The notes beneath the pieces were generated by a model that saw only the letters and a list, made by a program, of their open reading frames with translations, ran no database searches and was not told where the DNA came from. Shown here piece by piece: positions 27,469 to 36,171 of a DNA stretch of 64,000 bases; positions within the stretch are counted from its first letter, which is position 1, and each line of letters begins with the position of its first letter. Where the stretch lies: positions 19,105 through 83,104 of the forward strand of contig JBAXTE010000017.1 of NCBI GenBank assembly GCA_037130365.1. The letters are read 5' to 3'. The stretch is from JBAXTE01 sp037130365. Its GTDB lineage: Bacteria; Bacteroidota; Bacteroidia; Bacteroidales; WCHB1-69. Made by a program: the position numbers and the translations under genes.

Positions 27469-28530
27469 ATGGCATCAGATTTTACTCAAATTTCAAAATA
27501 TTTTAGCCCTAAAAGAGTAGCAATCCCTATTGTTATTGGTTTTTCTGTAGCTCTTTTTTTACTTATTCGTGACTTTAATCCCGACTCTTTTTCTAAAATA
27601 AATATTAACTTTCAGTTTTTCTTTTATCTTTTTCTTGCAATTTTTTTTCTGGTATTGCGTGACTTCTTTTACATTCTTCGACTGCGAATACTAACAGACA
27701 AAAAAATAAGCTGGAAGCATGCATTTCAAGTGATAATGTTATGGGAATTTACTTCTGCAATAACTCCGTCAGTAGTTGGAGGCTCTGCTGTTGCAATGTT
27801 CATTATTCATCAAGACCATATTAGTTTGGGAAGATCCACCGCAATTGTTATGATAACCGCAATTATGGATGAGCTCTTTTATATCATTGCCGTTCCAGTT
27901 GCTGTTATAATTGCAGGTGCAAACAACGTTTTTACGAGTGCTTCGTTTAATACTTTTGGGATGAATTTTCACACTCAAGAGATTTTTTGGATTGGTTATG
28001 TATTTATAGTAATATTGATTTTTATTTTATCATTGGGTGTTTTTGTTAGTCCTAATGGCTTTAAATCATTTATTACTAGAATATTTAGAGTAAAAATTCT
28101 TAGAAAGTGGAGCGCAAAATCAGAACACTTTGGGGATGAAATTATTTTAACATCTAAACAACTCAAAGGTAAGCCAATTAAATTTTGGGCATCGTCCTTT
28201 GGTGTAACAATGTTATCTTGGACTTCACGGTTTTTAGTAGTTAATGCATTAATTGCCGCTTTTTCAACCGTTTCTGCTGCAGATCATACTTTGATTTTTG
28301 GTCGTCAGTTAATTATGTGGGTAATTTTATTAATAAGTCCAACGCCTGGGGGAAGTGGAATAGCGGAATACTTTTTCCCAGTTTTCTTAGGTGACTTTCT
28401 GCCAAATGGTATTGCACCCACGCTTGCATTTCTATGGAGATTGCTCACATATTATCCATATTTATTTGTTGGAGTAATAGTTTTTCCACTTTGGGTTAAG
28501 CGAGTAATAAAAAACAAGTCTAAAACTTGA
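27469..28530 (+). CDS. Polytopic membrane protein, lysylphosphatidylglycerol synthase TM-region (UPF0104) family
   Basis: The 353-residue protein has about eight membrane helices. Family features include the FTSAITPSVVGGSAVAMF segment near residue 93, the ITAIMDELFY segment near residue 128 and PTPGGSGIAEYFF near residue 300, the last being typical of this MprF-flippase-like family. It is paralogous in fold to the protein at 14857-15867 but not closely similar. The substrate is unknown. TATCTTTA near 27451, one base off the -7 consensus, may be its promoter. Confidence 0.82.
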   Translation: MASDFTQISKYFSPKRVAIPIVIGFSVALFLLIRDFNPDSFSKININFQFFFYLFLAIFFLVLRDFFYILRLRILTDKKISWKHAFQVIMLWEFTSAITPSVVGGSAVAMFIIHQDHISLGRSTAIVMITAIMDELFYIIAVPVAVIIAGANNVFTSASFNTFGMNFHTQEIFWIGYVFIVILIFILSLGVFVSPNGFKSFITRIFRVKILRKWSAKSEHFGDEIILTSKQLKGKPIKFWASSFGVTMLSWTSRFLVVNALIAAFSTVSAADHTLIFGRQLIMWVILLISPTPGGSGIAEYFFPVFLGDFLPNGIAPTLAFLWRLLTYYPYLFVGVIVFPLWVKRVIKNKSKT

Positions 28531-28560
28531 AAGATTGATTAGACCTTGCCGAATATAAAT

Positions 28561-28605
28561 AATTTAGCCCCGCAGATTTCAAATTGAAATCTGCGGGGCT
28601 AAATT
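28561..28605. terminator. Near-perfect 22-bp palindrome between convergent genes
   Basis: Bases 28561-28582 are the exact reverse complement of 28584-28605, leaving a one-base centre. The core is TAGCCCCGCAG and its complement. It sits 30 bases past the membrane-protein stop and probably ends transcription from both sides; the shape also fits a cruciform. Confidence 0.65.
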
Positions 28606-28628
28606 ATTCTTCAAATTCAATAATTATT

Positions 28629-28785
28629 TATGACTGTCCGTTTTTTATACTATTGATGCTACTTTATGGCGCTGAAGGTGCCAAATATTAATAACCCCGT
28701 GCGATGCACGGGGTATAAATATTGTCGCGAAGCAAAACTAATTTTATGCCAAAATCAATGTTAGGGCTAATGACAGATAGTCATA
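28629..28785. repeat. Element with terminal inverted repeats, copy 2
   Basis: About 157 bases bounded by TATGACTGTCCGT on the left and its imperfect complement on the right. It shares a 57-base identical core with copy 1 (28647 to about 28703) and ends 3 bases past the gatD stop. The stem CCCCGTGC/GCACGGGG has only a 2-base loop here; the REP-like palindrome present in copy 1 is missing. Confidence 0.75.
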
Positions 28786-28788
28786 TTA

Positions 28789-30174
28789 CTATTTACGAAC
28801 TTTTTTAATGAATTCTTCTACTTCTGGAACACCTCCTTGGAATACCAAATATCCATTATATGGTTCTCTTTCAGTGGTTTCGTCGTTAATAGGAGTAAGC
28901 ATCATTCGTTTTACTTCTTCTGGATCGTTGGTTTGACCTAAAACCCATCCTAGTTTAATATATGCAGTTTCTGGAAGCATGTTTTCTGCTGGTACTACAC
29001 CGGAAGCCATTAAATCGCGACCAGTATCATAAACAAACATGTGGCAAAAACCATACATCGTTTGAACAGCCATAAACATGTGTACACCTTTTGCTTGAGC
29101 TCTTTTTATTGCAGGATATAACGGCTTATTTACGTGACCAAGGCCAGTTCCAGCAATGATAATTCCTTTGTATCCATTATCAACTAAAGAGTCAATAATG
29201 TCAGGTTGCATATTTGGATAGTAATAAATTAAGGCTACTTTTTCTTCAAAATAAGGTTTTATAATTACATTTCTATCTTTACGACGTGGGTTATATTTTT
29301 CTTTTATTGGAACAACACCTTTACGAGTAACTGTTGCGCAAGGTGTATCGCTGAGTGTTCTGAATGTAGACCGATATGAGGAATGCATTTTTCTAACTCT
29401 TGTTCCACGATGCAGAAATCCATAATCATCAGATGTTGGTCCATACATACATACGAGAACTTCAGCAATATCGCCATGACCAGCTGCGGTGCACGCATGC
29501 ATTAGGTTTAGAGCAGCATCAGAACTTGGGCGGTCAGAAGAGCGTTGCGATCCAACCAAGATAATGGGAACTGGAGAGTTTTGAACCATGAAAGTCAATG
29601 CAGCAGCAGTGTGAGAAAGGGTATCCGTTCCATGGCCAATTACGATTCCGTCAATTCCATTTTCAATTTCTTTTCCAATTGCAATGGCTAGTTTCTTGTA
29701 TTGGTCAGGTCCCATATTTTCACTAAACACGGCAAACAATTTTTCTGTATCGAGGTTGCAAATTGAAGCTAATTCTGGAACTGCTCCATATAACTCACCA
29801 GGTGAAAAAGCAGGAATTACGGCTCCAGTTCTATAATCGAGGCGAGATGCAATAGTTCCTCCAGTTCCTAATAGTTTTACACTTGGTAATCCTTTGGTTG
29901 TTGGGAACTCTTTTTCTGGTATTTTATAATTCGCTTTTTGGTACCCCGTTTCGGACATATTCTCGATAGTTGTAATATCAATACCAATATTATATCCCGT
30001 TATTACCTTCATTACTATATGCTGATCGTCATCGTTTTCGGAACGTGGAAGAACTGTTCCAACGAATGTTCCTCTAATTGTATTTACAGTAGCTTGTCCC
30101 CAAACTCTAACATTATAGCGCTTTAAAACTTCAAGCGCTTCTCCTTTATATCCTTGAAAAATATCTTCACTCAT
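28789..30174 (-). CDS. gatD: Glutamyl-tRNA(Gln) amidotransferase subunit D
   Basis: The 461-residue protein is the amidase subunit of the GatDE complex, which converts Glu-tRNA(Gln) to Gln-tRNA(Gln). An N-terminal domain of about 90 residues (GYKGEALEVL, RGTFVGTVLP) specific to GatD precedes an L-asparaginase-like domain with GTGGTIAS (residues 103-110, nucleophile Thr) and GHGTDTLSHTA near residue 185 (catalytic Thr-Asp), plus GSQRSSDRPSSDA. The N-terminal extension and pairing with gatE rule out a plain asparaginase. GatDE is known as the archaeal type; bacteria usually use GatCAB or GlnRS. It follows gatE by 21 bases. Confidence 0.93.
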   Translation of the reverse strand: MSEDIFQGYKGEALEVLKRYNVRVWGQATVNTIRGTFVGTVLPRSENDDDQHIVMKVITGYNIGIDITTIENMSETGYQKANYKIPEKEFPTTKGLPSVKLLGTGGTIASRLDYRTGAVIPAFSPGELYGAVPELASICNLDTEKLFAVFSENMGPDQYKKLAIAIGKEIENGIDGIVIGHGTDTLSHTAAALTFMVQNSPVPIILVGSQRSSDRPSSDAALNLMHACTAAGHGDIAEVLVCMYGPTSDDYGFLHRGTRVRKMHSSYRSTFRTLSDTPCATVTRKGVVPIKEKYNPRRKDRNVIIKPYFEEKVALIYYYPNMQPDIIDSLVDNGYKGIIIAGTGLGHVNKPLYPAIKRAQAKGVHMFMAVQTMYGFCHMFVYDTGRDLMASGVVPAENMLPETAYIKLGWVLGQTNDPEEVKRMMLTPINDETTEREPYNGYLVFQGGVPEVEEFIKKVRK

Positions 30175-30195
30175 GATTAATTATCAATATTCGGT

Positions 30196-32175
30196 TTAAA
30201 TAATACTATTTTTTACGGACGTTTCTAGTTCTTTCATCGATACATTTCCTATTGCAATTTTATGCAACTGACCCATCACCCAACGAACTCTAGCTTCATT
30301 ATTCTCTTTCTCGAAAGCAGTTTGTGCAAATTTCAGATTGAGAAATGAGATTTTAGATTCTATTTCTTCTTTTGAAATTCTTTTGAAGTTGATAATCGAT
30401 AAAATTGAATCAAAATCCATTTGTGGGTGTTCGTAGGCAACTGGTAACATCACTTTTGCTAAATCAATTTCAATTTTGTGAATTTGTAAGTATTCTAAAA
30501 GATCAGCAATGCGTTGATAACTAAAATCACTAGCTGGTTTGTGATGTCCTTCAATAAATTTTTGTTCATGACCTAATAATGTACCAATAAATGAAGGTTT
30601 GATATTCGTTTTGGTAATTATTTCTTCAATTAATGGATAAAGGTTTTTCTTAAAGATATATGTAAAAGTATCTTCAGGAATTCCCCAGTTCTTCATCTGT
30701 TGGTAACGATAAATTATCTCTGATGGTAAGTCAGCTCTAAGGGTTTCAATATATTCATTCGTAAGCGGAATAGGAGCAGAGTCGGTGTCAGGATACATTC
30801 TATCTGCACCAGGTAATACTCGTTCAAAAATTGTTGAACCGTTCGCAAATGATTTTCTTGTTTCTTGAGGTACACCTTCAAAAGCCATTATACAGCGTTC
30901 TTCGATTGTTTCGAGGGCTGTGTCAATATCCTCAGCATCTGCCCAGAATAGGATAAGTGCATCTGATTCTTCGGTTTCTAGTTTTTTCCCAATTTTCTCC
31001 CATTCTTCATACGTAAATACAGGATAAATTTCTTCGGAATGTAACATGTTTGGCTTTTCGAGACAAGCAATTACCTTTAATCGATCAGAGATTTCATCAG
31101 CAAACATTTTTTCTGGTTGAGTAAAAAAGGAAAGCACTCCTTGAAATTGTGGAAGTTTAACAGCAATAATTTTTTTATTATTGTTTTCTGCTTCAATTAG
31201 AGGTTTATAATTAGTCCCTAAAAGAGCGAAATCTAATTGTTGATGAGATATTTTCCATGTCTCTTTATCTGAAATTGACTGATTGAGATAATCGCGAATT
31301 TTGAGTAATGCCCATTGTCTAAAACACTCAATATGAGTTAATTCTGGAATCCACTTTGTGTGTGCAACTCCTTTAATCTCAACTCTAGTACCACCTTTAC
31401 AGCTAACATTAACATCCTCTCGTCCAGCTCCAATACCTGTTCGAACCAAACCGGTGCTCCGATTTAAAAAACGGATATAATTACAAGCTTCCATTACTTC
31501 AGCAGGATTTACCATATCAGGATAGGTCACAGTTTCGATAAGTGGCATTCCCAATCGGTCGGTGCGGTATACTCTAGTGTGACCAATATCAGATACTTCT
31601 CTGCAAGAATCTTCCTCTATGCTAAGTTGAATGATACGAACTGTTTTGTTTTTTAAGGGAATTGAACCTTCAACACCTAAAATTGCAGTACGTTGAAAAC
31701 CTGTAGGAATACTGCCATCAAGATATTGTTTTCTGGTGATGTGTATTTCTCCTACAATATTCAGTTTTGTGAGCAAAGAAATCTTTAACGCTCTCTCAAC
31801 AGCTTGTCTGTTAATTGGAAAAGGCGGCGTGTCATCTACTTCATATGTACACGCAGTTTTGTTTTTAATTCGATAAACGATGTTTTTACGAGTTCTAAAC
31901 TCCATTAAAGCAGTTCCATCGTAGCCACCAAGCTCACTTAAAGTTGGACGCATATGTCGGATTATCTCCGCATCAAAATCGTCTGCTTTTTGAAATATTC
32001 CTGCAGGGCAATTGCAAAATAATTTTTTATCGGTTAATAGTTGTTGGTGAACTTCTAAACCAGACATAAATCCAATTTCATCGTAAGTGCTCTGTGATGC
32101 TTTTTTTCGAGGCACGTAGCCTACCTGCTTTTTAGTCTGATTGTAATTTTCTAATGGATCGAATCTCTTTTTCAT
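30196..32175 (-). CDS. gatE: Glutamyl-tRNA(Gln) amidotransferase subunit E
   Basis: The 659-residue protein is the tRNA-binding and kinase subunit of GatDE. The GatB/GatE cradle starts with GLEVHQQLL near residue 39 and includes YEVDDTPPFP and EEDSCREVSD. A central insert (about 280-410), the AspRS-like GAD domain of GatE, is present, and a helical YqeY-like tail domain follows from about 520. The insert and length separate it from GatB (about 480 residues). TATCTTTA about 20 bases upstream of the start is one base off the -7 box. It leads the gatE-gatD operon. Confidence 0.93.
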   Translation of the reverse strand: MKKRFDPLENYNQTKKQVGYVPRKKASQSTYDEIGFMSGLEVHQQLLTDKKLFCNCPAGIFQKADDFDAEIIRHMRPTLSELGGYDGTALMEFRTRKNIVYRIKNKTACTYEVDDTPPFPINRQAVERALKISLLTKLNIVGEIHITRKQYLDGSIPTGFQRTAILGVEGSIPLKNKTVRIIQLSIEEDSCREVSDIGHTRVYRTDRLGMPLIETVTYPDMVNPAEVMEACNYIRFLNRSTGLVRTGIGAGREDVNVSCKGGTRVEIKGVAHTKWIPELTHIECFRQWALLKIRDYLNQSISDKETWKISHQQLDFALLGTNYKPLIEAENNNKKIIAVKLPQFQGVLSFFTQPEKMFADEISDRLKVIACLEKPNMLHSEEIYPVFTYEEWEKIGKKLETEESDALILFWADAEDIDTALETIEERCIMAFEGVPQETRKSFANGSTIFERVLPGADRMYPDTDSAPIPLTNEYIETLRADLPSEIIYRYQQMKNWGIPEDTFTYIFKKNLYPLIEEIITKTNIKPSFIGTLLGHEQKFIEGHHKPASDFSYQRIADLLEYLQIHKIEIDLAKVMLPVAYEHPQMDFDSILSIINFKRISKEEIESKISFLNLKFAQTAFEKENNEARVRWVMGQLHKIAIGNVSMKELETSVKNSII

Positions 32176-32332
32176 CTATAATTCCACTTATGTTAAAGAT
32201 AATATTTGCTTTGAACCCCAAAAGTAATAAAATAATCACGATTTTTTTTATTAAAGTTGTTTTTTTTAAAATTCTTTTGCCAACACTTTCTTTTGATGTT
32301 TGTTTATCTCTTAAAAACAGCTTTTAATTCAT

Positions 32333-33388
32333 ATGGAGAGAGAAAAAACAGCAAATATTCTATTCGATTGGTATAAAATTAATCAACGAGATTTGCCATG
32401 GAGAAAAACAAGAGATGCTTATTTGATTTGGGTTTCTGAAATTATATTGCAACAAACCAGAATTGAACAAGGAACACCCTATTATTTGAAATTTATAAAT
32501 CGGTTTCCTAATGTAGTAGATTTAGCAAATGCTTCTATTGAAGATGTTTTGTTAGTTTGGCAAGGATTAGGTTATTATTCTAGAGCTCGAAATATGCACT
32601 TTGCTGCAAATCAAGTTGTAAATACATTTGACTCCGTTTTTCCTACTTCATACCAAAATTTAATTCAACTAAAAGGAATTGGCAAGTACACTGCAGCCGC
32701 AATATCTTCGATTACTTCATCTGAAAAACACCCCACGGTGGATGGAAATGTAATTCGATTTATTTCCAGGCTATATGGTATTGAAGAATCTGTCGACAAA
32801 TTATCAACTATCAATAAAATTGAAAAAATTGCCTCAGAATTAATCGAAAATTATGACTCTGGTATACAAAATCAGGCGATGATGGAGTTTGGAGCTATGG
32901 TTTGTGTCCCACGAAATCCAATTTGTAGTGACTGTATCTTTGTGTCATTTTGTAAAGCATTTGCGATGCAAAAACAATCCACTATTCCTATAAAACAATT
33001 AAAAAATAAATCGATTAAGCGATACTTTAATTACTTGTATATCACCGATAAAAATCAAAGAATTTTAATTTATCAAAGGACAACACTCGATATTTGGCAA
33101 GGATTGTTTGAGTTACCGCTTATCGAAAAATTAAATTTATCACCCATAGAATTAAGTGCTTTTTTAGGGGTTGATGTATTAAGAATTGATTCAATTCCGA
33201 TAATTAAACATCAACTCAGCCATCAGCAAATTCACACGATGGCTTGGTTGTTAGAATGTTCTCCTTCACAATTTGATAAAATTGCAATAAGCAACAATTT
33301 TTTACCAATTAATAAAAATGATATTTCAAAATTTCCAATTTCAAAATTAACGGATATTGTTTTATCAACAATTTCAAAATTCCAGTGA
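32333..33388 (+). CDS. mutY: A/G-specific adenine glycosylase
   Basis: The 351-residue enzyme removes adenine mispaired with 8-oxoguanine. The helix-hairpin-helix LKGIGKYTAAAI is near residue 111, the catalytic Asp in PTVDGNVIRF near residue 137, the catalytic Glu in SEIILQQTR near residue 36, and the [4Fe-4S] cluster motif CVPRNPICSDCIFVSFC (C-x6-C-x2-C-x5-C) near residue 188. A C-terminal NUDIX-like domain that checks the 8-oxoG strand spans about 225-350 (HQLSHQQIH). Length is normal. Confidence 0.95.
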   Translation: MEREKTANILFDWYKINQRDLPWRKTRDAYLIWVSEIILQQTRIEQGTPYYLKFINRFPNVVDLANASIEDVLLVWQGLGYYSRARNMHFAANQVVNTFDSVFPTSYQNLIQLKGIGKYTAAAISSITSSEKHPTVDGNVIRFISRLYGIEESVDKLSTINKIEKIASELIENYDSGIQNQAMMEFGAMVCVPRNPICSDCIFVSFCKAFAMQKQSTIPIKQLKNKSIKRYFNYLYITDKNQRILIYQRTTLDIWQGLFELPLIEKLNLSPIELSAFLGVDVLRIDSIPIIKHQLSHQQIHTMAWLLECSPSQFDKIAISNNFLPINKNDISKFPISKLTDIVLSTISKFQ

Positions 33389-33438
33389 CCAAACTTTTTG
33401 AATGGGATATAACTTCTAATAATTCCAATTTATATTAG

Positions 33439-33446
33439 TACTTTTG
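33439..33446 (+). promoter_or_regulatory. Promoter -7 box for the glycosyltransferase, fixing its start
   Basis: TACTTTTG matches TAnnTTTG. A TTG inside it could be taken as a start, but the ATG at 33471 lies 25 bases downstream and gives a normal family N-terminus. Confidence 0.5.
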
Positions 33447-33470
33447 TCATACAAATATAACGAATTTAAT

Positions 33471-34463
33471 ATGTTTTTCTCTGTTGTTATTCCCGTTTAT
33501 AATCGGCCCGAAGAAGTTGATGAACTGCTTAGAAGTCTATGCGAACAAACGGCCACAAATTTTGAAGTTGTGATTGTAGAAGATGGTTCTACGATACCTT
33601 GTAAATCGATCGTTGAAAAATATAGTTTACGACTCGCAACAAAATACTTTTCTAAAGAAAATACCGGTCCAGGAACAACTCGAAACTATGGAGCAGAAAG
33701 ATCTAATGGTGATTATATTGTTTTTTTTGATTCCGACTGTATAATTCCACCAAATTATTTTCAATGTGTGAATGAGTTTCTTTCATTAAATTCTATTGAT
33801 GCTTTTGGTGGACCCGATAAAGCTCATCCTTCATTTTCTATCACACAGAAGGCAATAAATTATTCCATGACCAGCTTTTTTACTACTGGTGGTATTCGAG
33901 GTGGAAACGAGAAAATGGATAAGTTTTTTCCACGCAGTTTCAATATGGGGTTTTCACGAAAAGTTTTTGAAGTAACTGGTGGGTTTTCAACTATGCGTTT
34001 TGGTGAGGATATTGATATGAGTATCAGGATAATATCTAATAATTTTAAAACAGCACTCATTAAAAACGCTTTTGTGTATCATAAGCGCAGAACCGACCTG
34101 AAAAAATTCTTTAAGCAAGTTTTTAATTCAGGAATGGCCAGAATTAATTTATATAAAAAACACCCTACGTCACTAAAGCTTGTTCATCTTCTGCCTTCAG
34201 CTTTTCTGGGCGGTACAATCTTATTGCTAATTCTTTCTGTTTTTTGTAGTCTTTGGTTTTTATTGCCATTAGCTATTTATATAATTGCAGTGTTTTTTGA
34301 TAGTTTAATTAGAAATTTGAGTTTTGCAGTAGCACTACAATCAATTTTAGCATCGTTTGTTCAGCTTTTTGCTTATGGATCAGGCTTTATTACTGCATTT
34401 TGGAAACGAATTATCCTTCGCAAACCTGAGGTTTCGGCTTTTGTTAAAACTTTTTACAAATAA
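33471..34463 (+). CDS. Family 2 glycosyltransferase with C-terminal membrane helices
   Basis: The 330-residue protein opens with MFFSVVIPVYNRPEEVDELL, the nucleotide-binding strand of GT2 enzymes, followed by EDGS near residue 40, the metal-binding DSD near residue 87 and a GEDIDMSIR motif near residue 174 that supplies the catalytic base. Two or three membrane helices lie at about 235-310. It probably transfers a sugar from a nucleotide donor at the inner membrane face; the acceptor is unknown. Confidence 0.87.
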   Translation: MFFSVVIPVYNRPEEVDELLRSLCEQTATNFEVVIVEDGSTIPCKSIVEKYSLRLATKYFSKENTGPGTTRNYGAERSNGDYIVFFDSDCIIPPNYFQCVNEFLSLNSIDAFGGPDKAHPSFSITQKAINYSMTSFFTTGGIRGGNEKMDKFFPRSFNMGFSRKVFEVTGGFSTMRFGEDIDMSIRIISNNFKTALIKNAFVYHKRRTDLKKFFKQVFNSGMARINLYKKHPTSLKLVHLLPSAFLGGTILLLILSVFCSLWFLLPLAIYIIAVFFDSLIRNLSFAVALQSILASFVQLFAYGSGFITAFWKRIILRKPEVSAFVKTFYK

Positions 34464-34492
34464 TATTTTTGTTTTTTCAAGTAATTCAACCG

Positions 34493-34523
34493 TTGACGAA
34501 TTGATTGAAAAGTAGTACCTTTG
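34493..34523 (+). promoter_or_regulatory. Promoter for prfA
   Basis: TACCTTTG (34516-34523) matches TAnnTTTG and TTG at 34493-34495 lies 20 bases upstream as the -33 element. The ATG is 21 bases downstream. Confidence 0.6.
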
Positions 34524-34544
34524 CACCCAAATTAGAATAATTCA

Positions 34545-35624
34545 ATGGAAAATTTAATCGACAAATTAGAAGTAGTATATCATCGTTGGATTGAAATCGG
34601 AGAGCAAATTAATGAGCCCGAAATCATGAAAGACATGAAACGATATGTCAAACTTAACAAAGATTATAAAGATTTAGAGCCTATTATTGAAGCATATAAA
34701 ACGTATCGAATTCTTTTAGAAAATATAGATAATGCCAGAGAAGTATTAGCTACCGAAAAAGATGATGAGTTTAGAGAAATGGCTAGAGAAGAGCTTTCTA
34801 CATCAATTGATCAAGTTGCAGTTTTAGAAGAAGACATTCGGTTAATGTTAATTCCATCTGATCCTCAAGACAGCAAAAATGCGGTAATTGAGCTTAGAGC
34901 AGGAACTGGTGGAGATGAAGCAAGTTTGTTCGCTGGAGATTTATACCGAATGTTTACTCGCTTCTGCGAACGTCAAAACTGGAAAATTGAAGTAGTGACT
35001 GTTACCGATGGCACTGTGGGTGGATATAAAGAGGTGATATTTAATGTTATAGGTGATAAGGCTTACGGAATATTAAAATATGAGTCTGGTGTTCATAGAG
35101 TTCAAAGAGTTCCCCAAACCGAAACTCAAGGCCGTGTTCATACTTCTGCCGCAACCGTGGTTGTATTACCCGAAGCAGACGAATTTGATGTAGATATTAA
35201 AATGTCTGATATTAGAAGGGATACGTATTGTTCTTCTGGGCCAGGAGGTCAATCTGTAAATACCACATACTCCGCAGTTCGTTTAACTCACATGCCCACA
35301 GGAATTGTTGTTGCCATTCAAGATGAGAAATCACAACTTAAAAATCATGATAAAGCAATGAAAATTCTTCGTACTAGAATTTTTGAATTAGAATATCAAA
35401 AATATCTTGATGAAGTTTCTTCAAAACGTAAAACCATGGTGTGTTCTGGTGATCGCTCAGCTAAAGTCAGAACGTATAATTATCCTCAAAATCGGGTTAC
35501 CGACCACCGTATAAATTATACAATGTACAATCTTACCAGTTATATGGATGGAGATATTTTAGATTTAATTGAGGCACTTCAGGTTGCTGAAAATGCTGAG
35601 CGACTAAAAGAAGCTGTGAGCTAG
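34545..35624 (+). CDS. prfA: Peptide chain release factor 1
   Basis: The 359-residue protein hydrolyses peptidyl-tRNA at UAA and UAG. The GGQ motif is in SSGPGGQSVNTT near residue 231, with the usual RF1 surroundings (RVHTSAATVVVLPE and DEKSQLKNHDKAM). The N-terminal helical domain and the length fit RF1. The codon-recognition domain lies in the central region from about 100 to 220 with the 290-310 stretch. It has its own promoter and is followed 26 bases later by the VOC gene. Confidence 0.95.
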   Translation: MENLIDKLEVVYHRWIEIGEQINEPEIMKDMKRYVKLNKDYKDLEPIIEAYKTYRILLENIDNAREVLATEKDDEFREMAREELSTSIDQVAVLEEDIRLMLIPSDPQDSKNAVIELRAGTGGDEASLFAGDLYRMFTRFCERQNWKIEVVTVTDGTVGGYKEVIFNVIGDKAYGILKYESGVHRVQRVPQTETQGRVHTSAATVVVLPEADEFDVDIKMSDIRRDTYCSSGPGGQSVNTTYSAVRLTHMPTGIVVAIQDEKSQLKNHDKAMKILRTRIFELEYQKYLDEVSSKRKTMVCSGDRSAKVRTYNYPQNRVTDHRINYTMYNLTSYMDGDILDLIEALQVAENAERLKEAVS

Positions 35625-35650
35625 ATCTTAGTATCGACAATACAGACACA

Positions 35651-36049
35651 ATGGTTAATCTTGATTACGAAATCATCTTATATGTTGAAAACCAAGAGAT
35701 AAGTACTAGGTTTTATCAAAGCATTTTATGTCAAGAACCTTCGTTATGTGTTTTCGGTATGACTTCTTTTACCTTGTCCGACAATGTAAAACTTGGATTA
35801 ATGCCAAATAGTGGTATTTCAAAAATTATTACTCCTAAGATGCCTAATCCAAAGTTAGGTTTTGGAATTCCTCGATGCGAGCTATATATTAAAACAGAAT
35901 TGGCTGAAGAGCGATTTAATAAAGCATTACAATTAGGAGCTAAACTTGTAGATTCTTTTTCAAATCGCGATTGGGGAGATTGTGTTGGTTACCTTTCCGA
36001 TCCAGACGGTCATATAATAGCTTTTGCCAAAAAGCAGATTAACCAGTAA
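35651..36049 (+). CDS. VOC/glyoxalase superfamily protein
   Basis: The 132-residue protein has two beta-alpha-beta-beta-beta modules of the vicinal-oxygen-chelate fold: YVENQEISTRFYQSIL near the start, and GYLSDPDGHIIAFAKK near the C-terminus, the usual last motif. A metal-binding His (DGHII) and Glu (ELYIKTE) are possible. The substrate cannot be told from sequence. It may be co-transcribed with prfA. Confidence 0.8.
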   Translation: MVNLDYEIILYVENQEISTRFYQSILCQEPSLCVFGMTSFTLSDNVKLGLMPNSGISKIITPKMPNPKLGFGIPRCELYIKTELAEERFNKALQLGAKLVDSFSNRDWGDCVGYLSDPDGHIIAFAKKQINQ

Positions 36050-36107
36050 TTACTAAATTGTGATTAAATGATTAACATTTTTTAAATTTTCACCTTATCA
36101 TTTTTTG

Positions 36108-36115
36108 TAATTTTG
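36108..36115 (+). promoter_or_regulatory. Promoter -7 box for the LytTR gene
   Basis: TAATTTTG matches TAnnTTTG, 56 bases before the ATG at 36172. Confidence 0.45.
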
Positions 36116-36171
36116 CTTAAAATTAGAATTATATTATAATAAATTGATATTGAACTCATTAATAATACCAC

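Noticed and set aside
22731..28785. Composite transposon between the two inverted-end elements
   Set aside because: No transposase lies between them, and the genes inside are ordinary and unrelated, so the two copies look like independent insertions.
28789..30174. Plain type I L-asparaginase
   Set aside because: The N-terminal GatD-specific domain and the adjacent gatE make GatD the better call.
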